Positions 26,618 through 36,713 of a stretch of 64,000 nucleotides of DNA are shown here, one piece after another. Position 1 is the stretch's first letter, and the number at the start of each line of letters is the position of its first letter. Origin of the DNA: Staphylococcus taiwanensis (GTDB lineage Bacteria > Bacillota > Bacilli > Staphylococcales > Staphylococcaceae); assembly GCA_020544305.1 (NCBI GenBank), contig CP058667.1, forward strand, positions 930,001 to 994,000, in the 5' to 3' direction. Position numbers and translations under genes: made by a program. The notes below the pieces were generated by a model. The model ran no database searches and was not told the origin of the DNA. It saw only the letters and a program-made list of their open reading frames with translations.

Positions 26618-27097
26618 ATGAAGTTAGAAAGTTCATTTCATAAAAGTCCTAAAAATGCATATTCATACCACTGGATAAAAAGTGGTCTCTTTTTTATTCT
26701 AGAAATTCTAATTTTAATTTCTATCTATATCTTATATAACTACTTTAATTGGTACCATTTTATAATTTACATTTTAATATTTTTATTTGTGCTTTCTTTT
26801 TTAAGATGTATCATACAACCCTATATTAATTTTAATCACAAATATTATAGAGTAGGAAAAAATAACATAGAAGTGAAGTCGACTTTTATTTTCAAAAAGC
26901 ACCAAATCACAAAAATTGAAAGACTTCAATATCTTCAATTAAAGACGAATCCTATATTAAAAAGACTTCATTTAAATATAGTTGTATTCGTAACAGCAGG
27001 TCATGAAGTTCGATTACCTTTATTATCTGTAAATGAGGCAGACAAGTTAGCTAACGAAATATTTATTGAATTGCGAGGTGCTGACTCTGATGTATAA
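26618..27097 (+). CDS. Membrane protein with bacterial PH domain (YdbS-like)
   Basis: A 159-residue protein with two N-terminal membrane helices (about 22-43 and 48-66) and a C-terminal bacterial PH (bPH2, formerly DUF304) domain (about 75-150: YRVGKNNIEVKSTFIFKKHQITKIERLQ...). Function is unknown; bPH2 proteins may act in membrane stress or lipid contact. ATG 26618 follows GAAGGAG at 26604-26610; the upstream in-frame GTG overlaps that SD. It overlaps the next gene by 8 bases, and the set corresponds to ydbS-ydbT ahead of acpS in B. subtilis. Confidence 0.82.
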   Translation: MKLESSFHKSPKNAYSYHWIKSGLFFILEILILISIYILYNYFNWYHFIIYILIFLFVLSFLRCIIQPYINFNHKYYRVGKNNIEVKSTFIFKKHQITKIERLQYLQLKTNPILKRLHLNIVVFVTAGHEVRLPLLSVNEADKLANEIFIELRGADSDV

Positions 27098-28631
27098 TCC
27101 TCAAAAATTACATCCTATTTCATATATTACTGGTTTAATTAAAGTCATTAAACAAAACATTTTTACATTTATAGTATTTATTGGTTTCAATATTTGGAAT
27201 TATGATTTTACGGACATTAAACATTATATTGGGCCAACGATTTTTTTTATAATATTTCTAATATCTTTTATAAATCAGTTTTTAGAAGTGAGAGTAACGC
27301 GATATTGGTTAGAAGCGGATCAATTTATTGTCACATCCGGTTGGATTAATAAAAAAAGGAAAGAACTTAATATTAGTAGGATTCAGTCATTAGATACGAC
27401 ACAAAGTCTAATTAATCAGATTGTTGGCGGCGTGAGCTTACAAATAAAGACTCCGAGTGATGGTATTGAGCTAGCAACAATATCTAAAAAGCAAAGTGAT
27501 TTATTAGAACAGGCGATTAAGTTAAAGCAAATAGAGTTAAATAATAATGATTCAATTCGTGAAAGTAATGCATTCAAGTCAGAAATCGAACAAGAAAAGA
27601 CTAATACACCCGTTGAAAAGGCAAAAGACTTAAATGCGTTTAATGCTGAAAATAATCAACGCCTCATTTTTAAAATGTCTTTTAAAACATTATTATTAAT
27701 GGCAATGACAAGTGGAGCAATTGGTGTTGCTATTGCGACAATTTCACCTATTATTGGTGCTTTTCAAGAGGTTATACCTTGGAATAAATGGACTTCCAAT
27801 TTATGGCATTGGGTTAACTCAATCATCATGATTATTTTAATATTAGTAATAGCGGTGCTCTTAATTAGTTATATCATTGGTACAATCATTACACTAATTA
27901 GATACTATAATTACACGGTCATTCAACAGGATAACCAATTAAAGATTACTTATGGTTTATTTAATGTGAAAAATATTACTGTTCCTACGAATAGATTACA
28001 AGCTGTATTGGAAAAGCAATCTTTTCTAAGAAAACTATTTGGCTATACGTCTATTCATTTTGTTATTACTAGTGATTTGAATGTAGAATCAAAAGAAGAT
28101 GCAAGTGATAATGGCAAAATAATGATTCTTCCATTTATCAAACGTAAAGAAGCTTATAAAATTATAGGGAAACTAGTTCCAGAAATGAATTTCGGAGAAG
28201 TTAATAAAGGGATGCCTTGGCGTGGTTATCATCGTCATTTTCTTATTCCTAGTTTAATATTTGTTATTATTGCAGGCGTTGCAACATATTTCTGGAGTGC
28301 TTGGAGTTTTCTAATTGTCGGAATGCTAATTATTATTATGGCAGTACATGCATTAATATATATTAAAAATTCAGGTATAGCTATGAATAACGAGGAGATT
28401 ACGGTTCACTCTGTTGGGATGTTTGGTTTTAATACTTACTTTTTTAAAACTAATAAGATTATTGGCGTTGAAACTACTCAGAATCCTTTTCTTGAAAGAA
28501 GTGCATTAGCCAACTTACAATTCATAATTGCTAAAGGCTCTGTATCTGAAATGATTAATCTATATTATATGTCTGAAAAGAAAGTGGATTACTATGTTAA
28601 TGCTTATTTAAGAGGTGATTACAATGAATAA
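27090..28631 (+). CDS. Multi-pass membrane protein with several PH domains (YdbT-like)
   Basis: A 513-residue protein with alternating membrane helices (near 21-42, 43-62, 208-232, 252-280, 375-395, 395-415) and bPH2 domains (about 70-150, 285-360 and 425-505). A polar Asn/Glu/Lys-rich insert (about 155-195) separates domain 1 from the rest. Start 27090 follows a GAGGTG SD; it overlaps both neighbours by 8 bases, indicating tight translational coupling of a complex. Function is not established. Confidence 0.82.
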   Translation: MYNPQKLHPISYITGLIKVIKQNIFTFIVFIGFNIWNYDFTDIKHYIGPTIFFIIFLISFINQFLEVRVTRYWLEADQFIVTSGWINKKRKELNISRIQSLDTTQSLINQIVGGVSLQIKTPSDGIELATISKKQSDLLEQAIKLKQIELNNNDSIRESNAFKSEIEQEKTNTPVEKAKDLNAFNAENNQRLIFKMSFKTLLLMAMTSGAIGVAIATISPIIGAFQEVIPWNKWTSNLWHWVNSIIMIILILVIAVLLISYIIGTIITLIRYYNYTVIQQDNQLKITYGLFNVKNITVPTNRLQAVLEKQSFLRKLFGYTSIHFVITSDLNVESKEDASDNGKIMILPFIKRKEAYKIIGKLVPEMNFGEVNKGMPWRGYHRHFLIPSLIFVIIAGVATYFWSAWSFLIVGMLIIIMAVHALIYIKNSGIAMNNEEITVHSVGMFGFNTYFFKTNKIIGVETTQNPFLERSALANLQFIIAKGSVSEMINLYYMSEKKVDYYVNAYLRGDYNE

Positions 28632-29151
28632 TTACAAATACATGGATCATAATGGATTAAAAGTAATGAAAATCGCTTCTTTAATAACATTTATAGTGAT
28701 CGTTATAATACTTGCTACTGCAACGATTGTAGATATTTATTTTTTAAAGGTCTTAAAACCAGTATGGACAATTTTTATTGCATTGGGGATGCTCGTCCTA
28801 TATATTCTAATATTTACAATTGTTATACCAATCTTAAGATATAAAAATTTTAGATATACGTTTAAAGATAATGAAATATATATTCGTACAGGAATTATAT
28901 TTATAAAGACAATGATAATCCCGTTCTACAGAATTCAAAATTTAGATATTGTTGAAGGATTTGTCATGAGAAAATATAATTTAGCTACTTTACATTTATC
29001 TACAGCCGGTGGAGATGCTGAAATTCATTTAATATCTAAAGTAGAAGCACTTGAATTAAAACAAAATATTCAATCTAAGAAAATGGATCAACCGCATTTT
29101 GTTACTCAACAAGAAACAATTGAAAAAAGTGATGAAACATATAGTAAATGA
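28624..29151 (+). CDS. Membrane protein with bacterial PH domain (third of set)
   Basis: A 175-residue protein with two membrane helices (about 15-41 and 48-71) followed by one bPH2 domain (about 77-155, [21 protein letters not shown]...) and a short acidic/Gln-rich tail. The ATG at 28624 is preceded by AGAGGTG; the in-frame GTG at 28615 lies inside that SD. It closely mirrors the architecture of the gene at 26618, so the operon contains two single-domain paralogues around one multi-domain protein. Confidence 0.82.
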   Translation: MNNYKYMDHNGLKVMKIASLITFIVIVIILATATIVDIYFLKVLKPVWTIFIALGMLVLYILIFTIVIPILRYKNFRYTFKDNEIYIRTGIIFIKTMIIPFYRIQNLDIVEGFVMRKYNLATLHLSTAGGDAEIHLISKVEALELKQNIQSKKMDQPHFVTQQETIEKSDETYSK

Positions 29152-29164
29152 GGTAATAAATATT

Positions 29165-29524
29165 ATGATATTCGGTATAGGCAGTGACTTAATAGAAATT
29201 GAACGTATACAAAAAGTTTATGCTAAACAAAAAGTTAAATTGGTTGAACGAATATTAACGAATCAAGAACAAGAAAAATTTAATTCATTTAAGAGTGAAA
29301 AAAGAAAATTAGAATTTCTTGCTGGACGATTCGCAACTAAAGAAGCTTTTAGTAAAGCCCTTGGTACAGGATTGGGTAAGACTGTTTCATTCAATGATAT
29401 AAATTGCTATAACGATAATAATGGTAAACCTTGTATCGAATACCCAGGCTTTGTAGTTCACGTAACCATTACACATACAGATAATTATGCTATGAGTCAT
29501 GTTTTATTAGAAAAGAAAGATTAA
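29165..29524 (+). CDS. acpS: Holo-[acyl-carrier-protein] synthase
   Basis: Transfers 4'-phosphopantetheine from CoA to the ACP serine, activating fatty acid synthesis. The 119-residue protein has the two Mg2+/CoA motifs: [12 protein letters not shown] (Asp8) and [16 protein letters not shown] (Glu60), plus the C-terminal [20 protein letters not shown] about 11 bases upstream of ATG 29165 acts as SD. The frame is open further upstream but overlaps the preceding gene. Confidence 0.95.
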   Translation: MIFGIGSDLIEIERIQKVYAKQKVKLVERILTNQEQEKFNSFKSEKRKLEFLAGRFATKEAFSKALGTGLGKTVSFNDINCYNDNNGKPCIEYPGFVVHVTITHTDNYAMSHVLLEKKD

Positions 29525-29627
29525 CAATACTATAATTATAACTATTAATGTAATTGATTAAAAAAATAGAGACAATGAATAGTTCAAACAAACTTGAACT
29601 ATTTTCAAGTTTTGAGGAGGACTTCTT

Positions 29628-30776
29628 ATGTCAGACAAATATTACAGAGCAACATTTATGAATGTTGATTTAAAGGCTATTTCAAATAACTATATTACGT
29701 TTACACAACTACATGAAAATAAAACGGTTATGCCAGTGGTTAAAGCAAATAGTTATGGATTAGGCAGTGTGAAAGTGGCTCGACAATTAATGGAATTAGG
29801 GGCGAACTTCTTTGCAGTAGCAACACTTGATGAAGCCATAGAGCTTAGAATGCACGGTATTAATGCACAAATATTAATTTTAGGCGTTATACCTTTACAA
29901 GATATTAATAAAGCCATTCAACACAGAGTTGCACTTACTGTACCGTCTGAATCTTGGTTACAACAAGCAATCACATTAATTAGTGATGATAATGAGAAGA
30001 ACCTATGGTTACATGTGAAATTAGATACAGGTATGGGAAGACTTGGTATTAAAACGATAGAGGAATATAAAAAAGTGGTTAGTTTAATTCAGAACCATGA
30101 TAAATTAGTATTCGAAGGTGTTTATACCCATTTTGCAAATGCAGATGAACCTGGAGACTCAATGGATGAACAATATCATTTATTCGAAAAGTTAGTTAAT
30201 CAAGTTGAACACCCTAAATATATTCATTGTCAAAACTCTGCAGGTTCTTTATTAAGAGATTATGATTTATGCAATGCAATTAGATTAGGTATCTCATTAT
30301 ATGGTTATTATCCGTCAGAATATGTCAAAGATCTTGTAACAACTCAGTTAATACCAAGTGCACAATTAATAACTCATGTAGTACAAACTAAAAATTTAAA
30401 CATTGGAGATTCAGTGAGTTATGGTAGCACCTACACAGCTACTGAACCTATTAAAATAGCCATTTTACCTCTAGGATATGCAGATGGATATTTACGTTCT
30501 ATGCAGGGTGCAAATGTAAATGTTAAAGGCTATCAATGCGAAGTTATAGGTCGCGTTTGCATGGATCAAATGATTATTAAAGTTCCCGAAGATGTTCAAG
30601 AAGGTGATGAAGTGATTGTGTTAGACAATCATATTGATTCACCTCAATCAGCAGAGGCATTAGCTAAAAAACAAGGTACTATTAGTTACGAAGTACTATG
30701 TAACATTGGAAGAAGAGTTCCGCGTATATATGAAATAAATAATGAATATGAGGTAACGAATGAATTATTAAAATAG
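29628..30776 (+). CDS. alr: Alanine racemase
   Basis: PLP enzyme interconverting L- and D-alanine for the cell wall. The 382-residue protein has the PLP lysine Lys39 in [10 protein letters not shown] and the second catalytic tyrosine region [13 protein letters not shown] near 265-277; the N-terminal TIM barrel and C-terminal beta domain are complete. SD GAGGAGG precedes ATG 29628. The acpS-alr-mazEF order is conserved with other bacilli. Confidence 0.96.
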   Translation: MSDKYYRATFMNVDLKAISNNYITFTQLHENKTVMPVVKANSYGLGSVKVARQLMELGANFFAVATLDEAIELRMHGINAQILILGVIPLQDINKAIQHRVALTVPSESWLQQAITLISDDNEKNLWLHVKLDTGMGRLGIKTIEEYKKVVSLIQNHDKLVFEGVYTHFANADEPGDSMDEQYHLFEKLVNQVEHPKYIHCQNSAGSLLRDYDLCNAIRLGISLYGYYPSEYVKDLVTTQLIPSAQLITHVVQTKNLNIGDSVSYGSTYTATEPIKIAILPLGYADGYLRSMQGANVNVKGYQCEVIGRVCMDQMIIKVPEDVQEGDEVIVLDNHIDSPQSAEALAKKQGTISYEVLCNIGRRVPRIYEINNEYEVTNELLK

Positions 30777-30862
30777 TATAGTCACTTCGTGCAAAATTTG
30801 TTATTATAAATTTAAATTAAAGTTTATAATGTCTTATTTGTTATCAAATGGAGGTTCATAGT

Positions 30863-31033
30863 ATGTTAACTTTTAACCAGAATAGAAGCCACAGTCTTGA
30901 ACAATCTTTAAAAGAAGGCTATGCACAAATGGCCGATTTAAACCTCTCCCTCGCAACAGAAGCTTTTCCATTAGAATGTGAAGCTTGTGATTGTAACGAA
31001 ACATATATTCTTTCTAATTATAAGAGTGAATGA
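30863..31033 (+). CDS. mazE: MazE antitoxin
   Basis: Labile antitoxin of the MazEF type II toxin-antitoxin system. The 56-residue product starts [20 protein letters not shown], nearly identical to S. aureus MazE, with an acidic cysteine-containing C-terminal part ([11 protein letters not shown]) that would bind MazF. ATG 30863 is preceded by GGAGG at about 30850; an upstream in-frame ATG overlaps that SD. It overlaps mazF by four bases (ATGA). A TATAAT at 30825-30830 is the likely -10. Confidence 0.93.
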   Translation: MLTFNQNRSHSLEQSLKEGYAQMADLNLSLATEAFPLECEACDCNETYILSNYKSE

Positions 31034-31395
31034 TTAGAAGAGGCGATGTATATTTAGCTGATTTGTCACCAGTACAGGGCTCAGAACAAGGGGGAGTAAG
31101 ACCTGTAGTTATCATTCAAAATGATACTGGTAATAAATATAGTCCTACCGTGATCGTAGCAGCGATTACAGGTAGGATTAATAAAGCCAAAATACCAACT
31201 CATGTTGAAATAGAGAAGAAGAAATATAGACTAGATAAAGATTCAGTTATACTACTCGAACAAATTCGTACACTTGATAAAAAAAGATTAAAAGAAAAAC
31301 TAACTTATCTATCAGAAGAAAAAATGACTGAAGTAGATGAAGCACTAGATATTAGTTTAGGGTTACATGATGAAGTAAAGCCACAAGGCACTTAA
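31030..31395 (+). CDS. mazF: MazF mRNA interferase toxin
   Basis: Sequence-specific endoribonuclease that cuts mRNA (UACAU in S. aureus MazF). The 121-residue PemK/MazF fold has [23 protein letters not shown] (3-25) and the catalytic-region [15 protein letters not shown] (33-47). Start overlaps mazE by four bases. It is just upstream of rsbU-sigB; in S. aureus mazEF and sigB can be co-transcribed, and only a moderate terminator separates them here. Confidence 0.95.
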   Translation: MIRRGDVYLADLSPVQGSEQGGVRPVVIIQNDTGNKYSPTVIVAAITGRINKAKIPTHVEIEKKKYRLDKDSVILLEQIRTLDKKRLKEKLTYLSEEKMTEVDEALDISLGLHDEVKPQGT

Positions 31396-31562
31396 CTTAT
31401 TTTATGCATTAACCAAATATAATTTATACTAACTATTAAAGACAAAATTGTAATAGTTTCAGTTGTTCACACTAACAATTGAAAACAAAATGTACTAATA
31501 CATATGTATATGTTTTATAAATTTAGAAAAGTACAGAAATGTAGCATTAGTCTTTAGTTGTT

Positions 31563-31592
31563 GACTTTAGGGAGTACCTAAAGTCTTTTTTA
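31563..31592 (+). terminator. Terminator between mazF and rsbU
   Basis: GACTTTAGG pairs with CCTAAAGTC around a five-base loop and is followed by TTTTTT. Some readthrough into the sigB operon is possible. Confidence 0.85.
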
Positions 31593-31639
31593 AATAGTAA
31601 CTTTATTTTCGAATATTATATTTTAAGTACAAATAAAAT

Positions 31640-31667
31640 TTGTTAATAAATATAAATTGCATACAAA
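31640..31667 (+). promoter_or_regulatory. Possible sigma-A promoter for rsbU
   Basis: TTGTTA (31640-31645), 16 bases, TACAAA (31662-31667), about 40 bases before the rsbU start. The rest of the 313-base mazF-rsbU gap holds only the terminator and AT-rich sequence. Confidence 0.4.
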
Positions 31668-31708
31668 TTAAAGTTCATGATGCACTATTGAAGTGAGGAG
31701 GCAGATTC

Positions 31709-32710
31709 GTGGAAGAATTTAAACAGCATTATAAAAAGCTTATTGATGAAAGCTTAGTTACTAAAAATAAAAAACAATTTCTAAAAAAGTGTAATGATTT
31801 TACTGATGAAGTAATAAAAAAAGATATTCTGCCAGAAGATATAGTGAATATCCATAAATCGTATGTTACTTCTTTAAATTTAGAAAAAGAACAAATATTT
31901 GATACTTTAGATGTTTTACAAGAGGTTGTTAAAGGATTTGGATATAGTTATCGAGATTATCAAAAATTAGTAGATAAAATGCAATTCCACGATAAAGAAA
32001 TAGATTTAGCTTCTAGGCTTCAACAAACAATGCTTAAAACTGATATTCCTCAGTTTGATAGTATTCAAATTGGTGTTATTTCTGTTGCTGCACAAAAAGT
32101 AAGTGGTGACTATTTCAACTTAATTGATCATCGAGATGGTACGATGAGTTTTGCAGTGGCTGATGTCATTGGGAAAGGAATTCCAGCAGCATTAGCCATG
32201 AGTATGATTAAGTTTGGAATGGACTCATATGGACATTCACAATTACCTAGTGATGGGTTAAAACGACTTAATCGAGTTGTGGAGAAGAACGTTAATCAAA
32301 ATATGTTTGTAACGATGTTCTACGGATTATATGAAGAAATGAATCACTTATTATATTGTAGTTCAGCAGGTCATGAACCTGGATATATCTATCGAGCTGA
32401 AACTGAAACATTCGAAGAAATAAATGTAAGAGGTAGGGTATTAGGCGTAAGTCAAAATACTAGATATAATCAACAAGAAATACAAATTTGTTTAGATGAT
32501 TTAGTGATTATCTTTACTGATGGCGTTACTGAAGCTAGATATACGGATGGTGAATTTATCGCTAAAAATACGTTACTTAATCTGATTCGTAAATATAAGC
32601 ATATGCATCCTCAAGACATTGTTCAGATTTTATATGAAGCTATTTTAAAAATACAAAATCCTAATAAACGTGACGATATGACTATATTAATCATAAAACG
32701 TGTAAATTAA
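31709..32710 (+). CDS. rsbU: Sigma-B pathway phosphatase RsbU
   Basis: PP2C-type serine phosphatase that dephosphorylates RsbV and so releases sigma-B. The 333 residues comprise an N-terminal helical regulatory domain (about 1-110) and a C-terminal PP2C domain (about 125-333) with GDYFNLID (near 133), ADVIGKGIPAALAMS, SSAGHEPGY and FTDGVTEAR/RDDMTILIIK metal motifs. Start is GTG 31709 with GAGGAGG seven bases upstream. No RsbR-S-T stressosome genes precede it, as usual in staphylococci. Confidence 0.95.
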   Translation: MEEFKQHYKKLIDESLVTKNKKQFLKKCNDFTDEVIKKDILPEDIVNIHKSYVTSLNLEKEQIFDTLDVLQEVVKGFGYSYRDYQKLVDKMQFHDKEIDLASRLQQTMLKTDIPQFDSIQIGVISVAAQKVSGDYFNLIDHRDGTMSFAVADVIGKGIPAALAMSMIKFGMDSYGHSQLPSDGLKRLNRVVEKNVNQNMFVTMFYGLYEEMNHLLYCSSAGHEPGYIYRAETETFEEINVRGRVLGVSQNTRYNQQEIQICLDDLVIIFTDGVTEARYTDGEFIAKNTLLNLIRKYKHMHPQDIVQILYEAILKIQNPNKRDDMTILIIKRVN

Positions 32711-32724
32711 ATATTAAATTTATT

Positions 32725-32750
32725 GATTATAGAAATATAACTATGGGTAT
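32725..32750 (+). promoter_or_regulatory. Sigma-B promoter upstream of rsbV
   Basis: GATTAT (32725-32730), 14-base spacer, GGGTAT (32745-32750) fits the sigma-B consensus GTTTWW-N12-15-GGGWAW apart from one base in the -35. The position between rsbU and rsbV is where sigma-B autoregulates rsbV-rsbW-sigB in S. aureus. The -10 runs into the inverted repeat GTATACTTAGTAAAGTATAC. Confidence 0.7.
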
Positions 32751-32803
32751 ACTTAGTAAAGTATACATATTTTGGAAAAAGACTAAACTAGGAGTGTAGA
32801 ACT

Positions 32804-33130
32804 ATGAACCTTAATATTGAAACAATCACTCATGATGATTATTATGAAGTCATCGTAGCCGGGGAGTTAGACGTTTATACCGTACCTGAATTAGAAGAGG
32901 TACTTATGCCAATGCGCCAAGAAGGTACGCATGATATTCATGTTAATGTAACTAATGTTAGTTATATGGATTCAACAGGATTAGGATTGTTTGTTGGAAC
33001 ATTGAAAGCATTGAATCAAAATAATAAAGAATTATATATTTTAGGTGTATCAGATAGAATTGGTAGATTATTTGATATTACGGGTCTTAAAGATTTAATG
33101 CATGTAAATGAAGGAACGGAGGTAGAGTAA
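32804..33130 (+). CDS. rsbV: Anti-anti-sigma factor RsbV
   Basis: STAS-domain protein that binds the anti-sigma factor RsbW when dephosphorylated. The 108 residues contain the phosphorylated serine in [14 protein letters not shown] (Ser57). SD TAGGAG precedes ATG. One base separates its stop from rsbW. Confidence 0.95.
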   Translation: MNLNIETITHDDYYEVIVAGELDVYTVPELEEVLMPMRQEGTHDIHVNVTNVSYMDSTGLGLFVGTLKALNQNNKELYILGVSDRIGRLFDITGLKDLMHVNEGTEVE

Positions 33131-33131
33131 C

Positions 33132-33611
33132 TTGCCTATCAAAAATGATTATATTGAAATGAAACTACCTGCCTCTGCCGAATATGTTAGTTTGATTCGA
33201 CTTACATTATCTGGTGTCTTTTCAAGAGCAGGTGCTTCTTATGATGATATTGAAGATTCTAAGATAGCAGTAAGTGAAGCGGTAACTAATGCGGTTAAAC
33301 ATGCTTATAAACATGAAGAAACTAATGGTATGATTAATTTATGTTTTGAGTTATTTGATGATAAAATTAAAATTATAATATCTGATCAAGGCGAAAGTTT
33401 TGATTATGAAAAAACAAAATCTCAATTAGGACCGTACGATGAAAATGAAAATATAGACTTCTTACGTGAAGGCGGATTAGGATTATTCTTAATTGAGTCA
33501 TTAATGGATGAAGTGAAAGTGTTCAAAGAATCTGGTGTAACAATCAGTATGATTAAGTATATAAAAAAAGAGCAGGTGCCAAATAATGACGAAAGAGTCG
33601 AAATCAGTTAA
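33132..33611 (+). CDS. rsbW: Anti-sigma-B factor and serine kinase RsbW
   Basis: Holds sigma-B inactive and phosphorylates RsbV. The 159-residue GHKL-type kinase has the N box [14 protein letters not shown] (near 50-63), [10 protein letters not shown] (near 83) and the G2-like [15 protein letters not shown] (near 117). Start is TTG 33132 with GGAGG nine bases upstream, giving the same 159-residue length as in S. aureus. It overlaps sigB by 26 bases, so the two are translationally coupled, as expected for a sigma/anti-sigma pair. Confidence 0.95.
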   Translation: MPIKNDYIEMKLPASAEYVSLIRLTLSGVFSRAGASYDDIEDSKIAVSEAVTNAVKHAYKHEETNGMINLCFELFDDKIKIIISDQGESFDYEKTKSQLGPYDENENIDFLREGGLGLFLIESLMDEVKVFKESGVTISMIKYIKKEQVPNNDERVEIS

Positions 33612-34356
33612 TGATGTCTCACCTGAACAAATTAACCAATGGATTAAAGAACACCAAGAAAATGCTAATACTGACGCTCAAGATAGACTAGTTACGCATT
33701 ATCGTAAACTAATTGAATCTTTAGCATATAAGTATTCAAAAGGACAATCACATCATGAAGATTTAGTTCAAGTTGGTATGGTTGGTTTAATAGGTGCTAT
33801 TAACAGATTTGATTTGTCATTTGATCGCAAATTTGAAGCATTCCTAGTACCAACCGTTATCGGTGAAATTAAAAGGTATTTAAGAGATAAGACATGGAGT
33901 GTTCATGTTCCTAGAAGAATAAAAGAAATTGGTCCAAGAATAAAGAAAGTCAGTGATGAACTCACAAATGAATTAGAACGTTCACCATCAATTGCAGAAA
34001 TTGCTGATCGATTAGAAGTGACAGAAGAAGAAGTGCTCGAAGCAATGGAAATGGGACAAAGCTATAATGCTCTTAGCGTTGACCATTCGATTGAAGCAGA
34101 TAAAGATGGTTCAACAGTTACTTTATTAGACATAATGGGTCAACAAGATGATAACTATGATTTAACTGAAAAACGCATGATTCTTGAACGTATTCTACCT
34201 ATTCTTTCAGACAGAGAAAGAGAAATTATTCAATGTACTTTTATTGAAGGTTTAAGTCAGAAGGAAACAGGAGAACGCATAGGTTTAAGTCAGATGCATG
34301 TTTCTAGGTTACAAAGAACAGCAATTAAGAAATTACAACAAGCTGCTAAGCAATAA
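33586..34356 (+). CDS. sigB: RNA polymerase sigma-B factor
   Basis: General stress sigma factor of staphylococci. The 256-residue sigma-70 group 3 protein has region 2 ([27 protein letters not shown] split near 50-75), region 3 ([16 protein letters not shown]) and region 4 helix-turn-helix ([24 protein letters not shown] near 220-243). SD AGCAGGTG is within rsbW. A strong terminator follows. Confidence 0.97.
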   Translation: MTKESKSVNDVSPEQINQWIKEHQENANTDAQDRLVTHYRKLIESLAYKYSKGQSHHEDLVQVGMVGLIGAINRFDLSFDRKFEAFLVPTVIGEIKRYLRDKTWSVHVPRRIKEIGPRIKKVSDELTNELERSPSIAEIADRLEVTEEEVLEAMEMGQSYNALSVDHSIEADKDGSTVTLLDIMGQQDDNYDLTEKRMILERILPILSDREREIIQCTFIEGLSQKETGERIGLSQMHVSRLQRTAIKKLQQAAKQ

Positions 34357-34367
34357 ATGTAAATATT

Positions 34368-34402
34368 AAAAGACTGAGGTATAGAGATGCCTCAGTCTTT
34401 TA
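34368..34402 (+). terminator. Terminator of the sigB operon
   Basis: AAAAGACTGAGG pairs with CCTCAGTCTTTT, followed by ATTTG; symmetric A/T flanks. Confidence 0.88.
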
Positions 34403-34565
34403 TTTGTAATATTAATTTATGATAGGCAAAATTAATACATAATACAAAATCGAATCTAATAAAACGATTTATTAAGAGGTAAAATTTTAAAATATTTGCT
34501 TAATAAATGAGTATAAATTTTTATGTTAAAATTAAAAAGAAAATATGAAAAAGTGTGGTCATAAA

Positions 34566-36713
34566 ATGGATAAAAATTTAATTGATGAAATAACAACAAA
34601 ATATCAATTTTCAGAAAAACAAGTGAGAGCAGTATTAAATCTATTAGAAGAAAAAAATACAGTTCCTTTCATTGCACGTTATCGTAAAGAAGCAACGGGC
34701 GGTTTAGATGAGGTTCAAATTAAACAAATCTCAGATGAATATCAATATGTTGCTAACTTACAAAAAAGAAAAGAAGAAGTCATACATAATATTGAACAAC
34801 AAGGTTTATTAACTGAAGAATTGCGACAAAGTATACTTAAACAAACAAAATTACAACGTGTTGAAGATTTATATAGACCTTATAAACAGAAAAAGAAAAC
34901 AAGAGCAACTGAAGCAAAACGAAAAGGGTTAGAACCCTTGGCTAAATTAATAATGAATGGAAGTTCAACTAATATTCAACAAGAAGCCAAAAAATATCTT
35001 TCTGATGAAGTGTCAACTGTTGATGAAGCACTTCAGGGTGCACAAGATATCATAGCTGAACAAATCTCAGATAATCCTAAATATAGAAGTCGATTATTAC
35101 ATGATGTGTATCAACAAGGACAAATTGTCACATCAAAAAAGAAAAAAGCAGAAGATGAAAAAGAAATTTATGCCATGTATTATGATTATTCAGAACCTAT
35201 AAAAAGAGTAGCAAATCACAGAGTATTAGCGATGAATCGTGGAGAAAAAGAAAAAGTACTTTCAGTAAAAATTGAATTTGATATAACACAGATAGAAAAT
35301 GTCATTGCTAAGCAAGAGATAAAAAACTCTAACGCACTAGGTAATTATATAAAAATAGTGATAGAAGATAGCTTGAAACGATTAATTTTACCATCGATTG
35401 AACGTGAAATCCGTAATGATTTAACAGAAAAAGCAGAACAACATGCTATTGAAGTTTTTAGTGAAAACTTAAAAAATTTATTATTACAACCTCCGCTAAA
35501 AGGTAAACAAATTTTGGGTGTAGACCCAGCCTTTAGAACAGGCTGTAAATTAGCAGTGATTAATCCTTTCGGGACTTTTGTAGCTAAAAGCGTCATTTAC
35601 CCACATCCACCTAAAGCTAAAGTCGAAGCTTCTGAAAAAGAAATTGTTAGAATGATTAAAGAAAATGACGTTGAACTTATAGCTATAGGCAATGGAACAG
35701 CTAGTCGTGAAACTGAACAATTTATTGCGAATGTGATTAAAAAATATAATTTAACTGTACAATTTATTATAGTAAATGAAGCAGGTGCATCAGTATATTC
35801 TGCGTCAGAAATAGCTAGAACAGAATTTCCAGATTTTCAAGTTGAAGAGCGCAGCGCTGTTTCAATAGGAAGACGCGTTCAAGATCCTTTAAGTGAACTC
35901 GTAAAAATAGACCCAAAATCTATTGGTGTTGGTCAATATCAGCATGATGTTAATCAAAAGGAATTAGAAAGTGCATTAACGTTTGTTGTTGAAACAGCGG
36001 TTAACCAAGTTGGTGTAGATGTTAATACAGCTTCAAAATCATTATTACAATATGTATCGGGACTATCATCTACAATTGCTCAAAATATTATTGAATATCG
36101 ACAAGAAAATGGAGCAATTAAACATAATAAAGAAATCGGTAAAATTAAACGTTTAGGTGCCAAAACATTTGAACAAAGTATTGGTTTCTTGAGAATAGTA
36201 GATGGCTCTGAGCCATTAGATAATACTTCTATTCATCCAGAAAGTTATAAAGTTACGTATAAATTACTAGAAAATTTAGGTCTTGAAATATCTGATTTAG
36301 GTACTTATAAACTAAAACAAGTTCTTTCTGAAGTAAATGTTGAGAATTTAGCGAGCAAGTTAGATGTAGGGGTACCAACACTTGAAGACATCATTAAATC
36401 GTTAATGGCTCCTAATCGAGATCCTCGTGATGAATATGAAACGCCTATATTAAAATCGGACGTCTTATCGATAGAAGATCTTAGTGAAGGTATGAAACTT
36501 AGTGGTACAGTTAGAAATGTAGTGGATTTTGGAGCTTTTGTAGATATTGGTGTAAAACAAGATGGCTTAGTGCATGTTTCAAAATTATCTAAGAAATTTG
36601 TTAAAAATCCTATGGAAATAGTTAGTGTAGGAGATATAGTAGATGTATGGATTCTTAATATCGATAAAAATAAGGACAAAGTTTCATTAACTATGATTAA
36701 TCCAAATGAATAA
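34566..36713 (+). CDS. tex: Tex-family RNA-binding protein (S1 domain)
   Basis: Nucleic-acid binding protein related to the transcription accessory protein Tex and eukaryotic Spt6. About 715 residues with an N-terminal HTH-like region, KQKKKTRATEAKRKGLEPLA (near 110), a YqgF-like RNase H fold (ILGVDPAFRTGCKLAVI near 318), helix-hairpin-helix (ASKSLLQYVSGLSSTIAQNI near 480) and a C-terminal S1 domain (GTVRNVVDFGAFVDIGVKQDGLVHVSKL split near 640-668). ATG 34566 gives MDKNLIDEI, as in relatives, but no start here has a strong SD; an ATG at 34545 is the alternative. sprT overlaps its end by 8 bases. Confidence 0.92.
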   Translation: MDKNLIDEITTKYQFSEKQVRAVLNLLEEKNTVPFIARYRKEATGGLDEVQIKQISDEYQYVANLQKRKEEVIHNIEQQGLLTEELRQSILKQTKLQRVEDLYRPYKQKKKTRATEAKRKGLEPLAKLIMNGSSTNIQQEAKKYLSDEVSTVDEALQGAQDIIAEQISDNPKYRSRLLHDVYQQGQIVTSKKKKAEDEKEIYAMYYDYSEPIKRVANHRVLAMNRGEKEKVLSVKIEFDITQIENVIAKQEIKNSNALGNYIKIVIEDSLKRLILPSIEREIRNDLTEKAEQHAIEVFSENLKNLLLQPPLKGKQILGVDPAFRTGCKLAVINPFGTFVAKSVIYPHPPKAKVEASEKEIVRMIKENDVELIAIGNGTASRETEQFIANVIKKYNLTVQFIIVNEAGASVYSASEIARTEFPDFQVEERSAVSIGRRVQDPLSELVKIDPKSIGVGQYQHDVNQKELESALTFVVETAVNQVGVDVNTASKSLLQYVSGLSSTIAQNIIEYRQENGAIKHNKEIGKIKRLGAKTFEQSIGFLRIVDGSEPLDNTSIHPESYKVTYKLLENLGLEISDLGTYKLKQVLSEVNVENLASKLDVGVPTLEDIIKSLMAPNRDPRDEYETPILKSDVLSIEDLSEGMKLSGTVRNVVDFGAFVDIGVKQDGLVHVSKLSKKFVKNPMEIVSVGDIVDVWILNIDKNKDKVSLTMINPNE

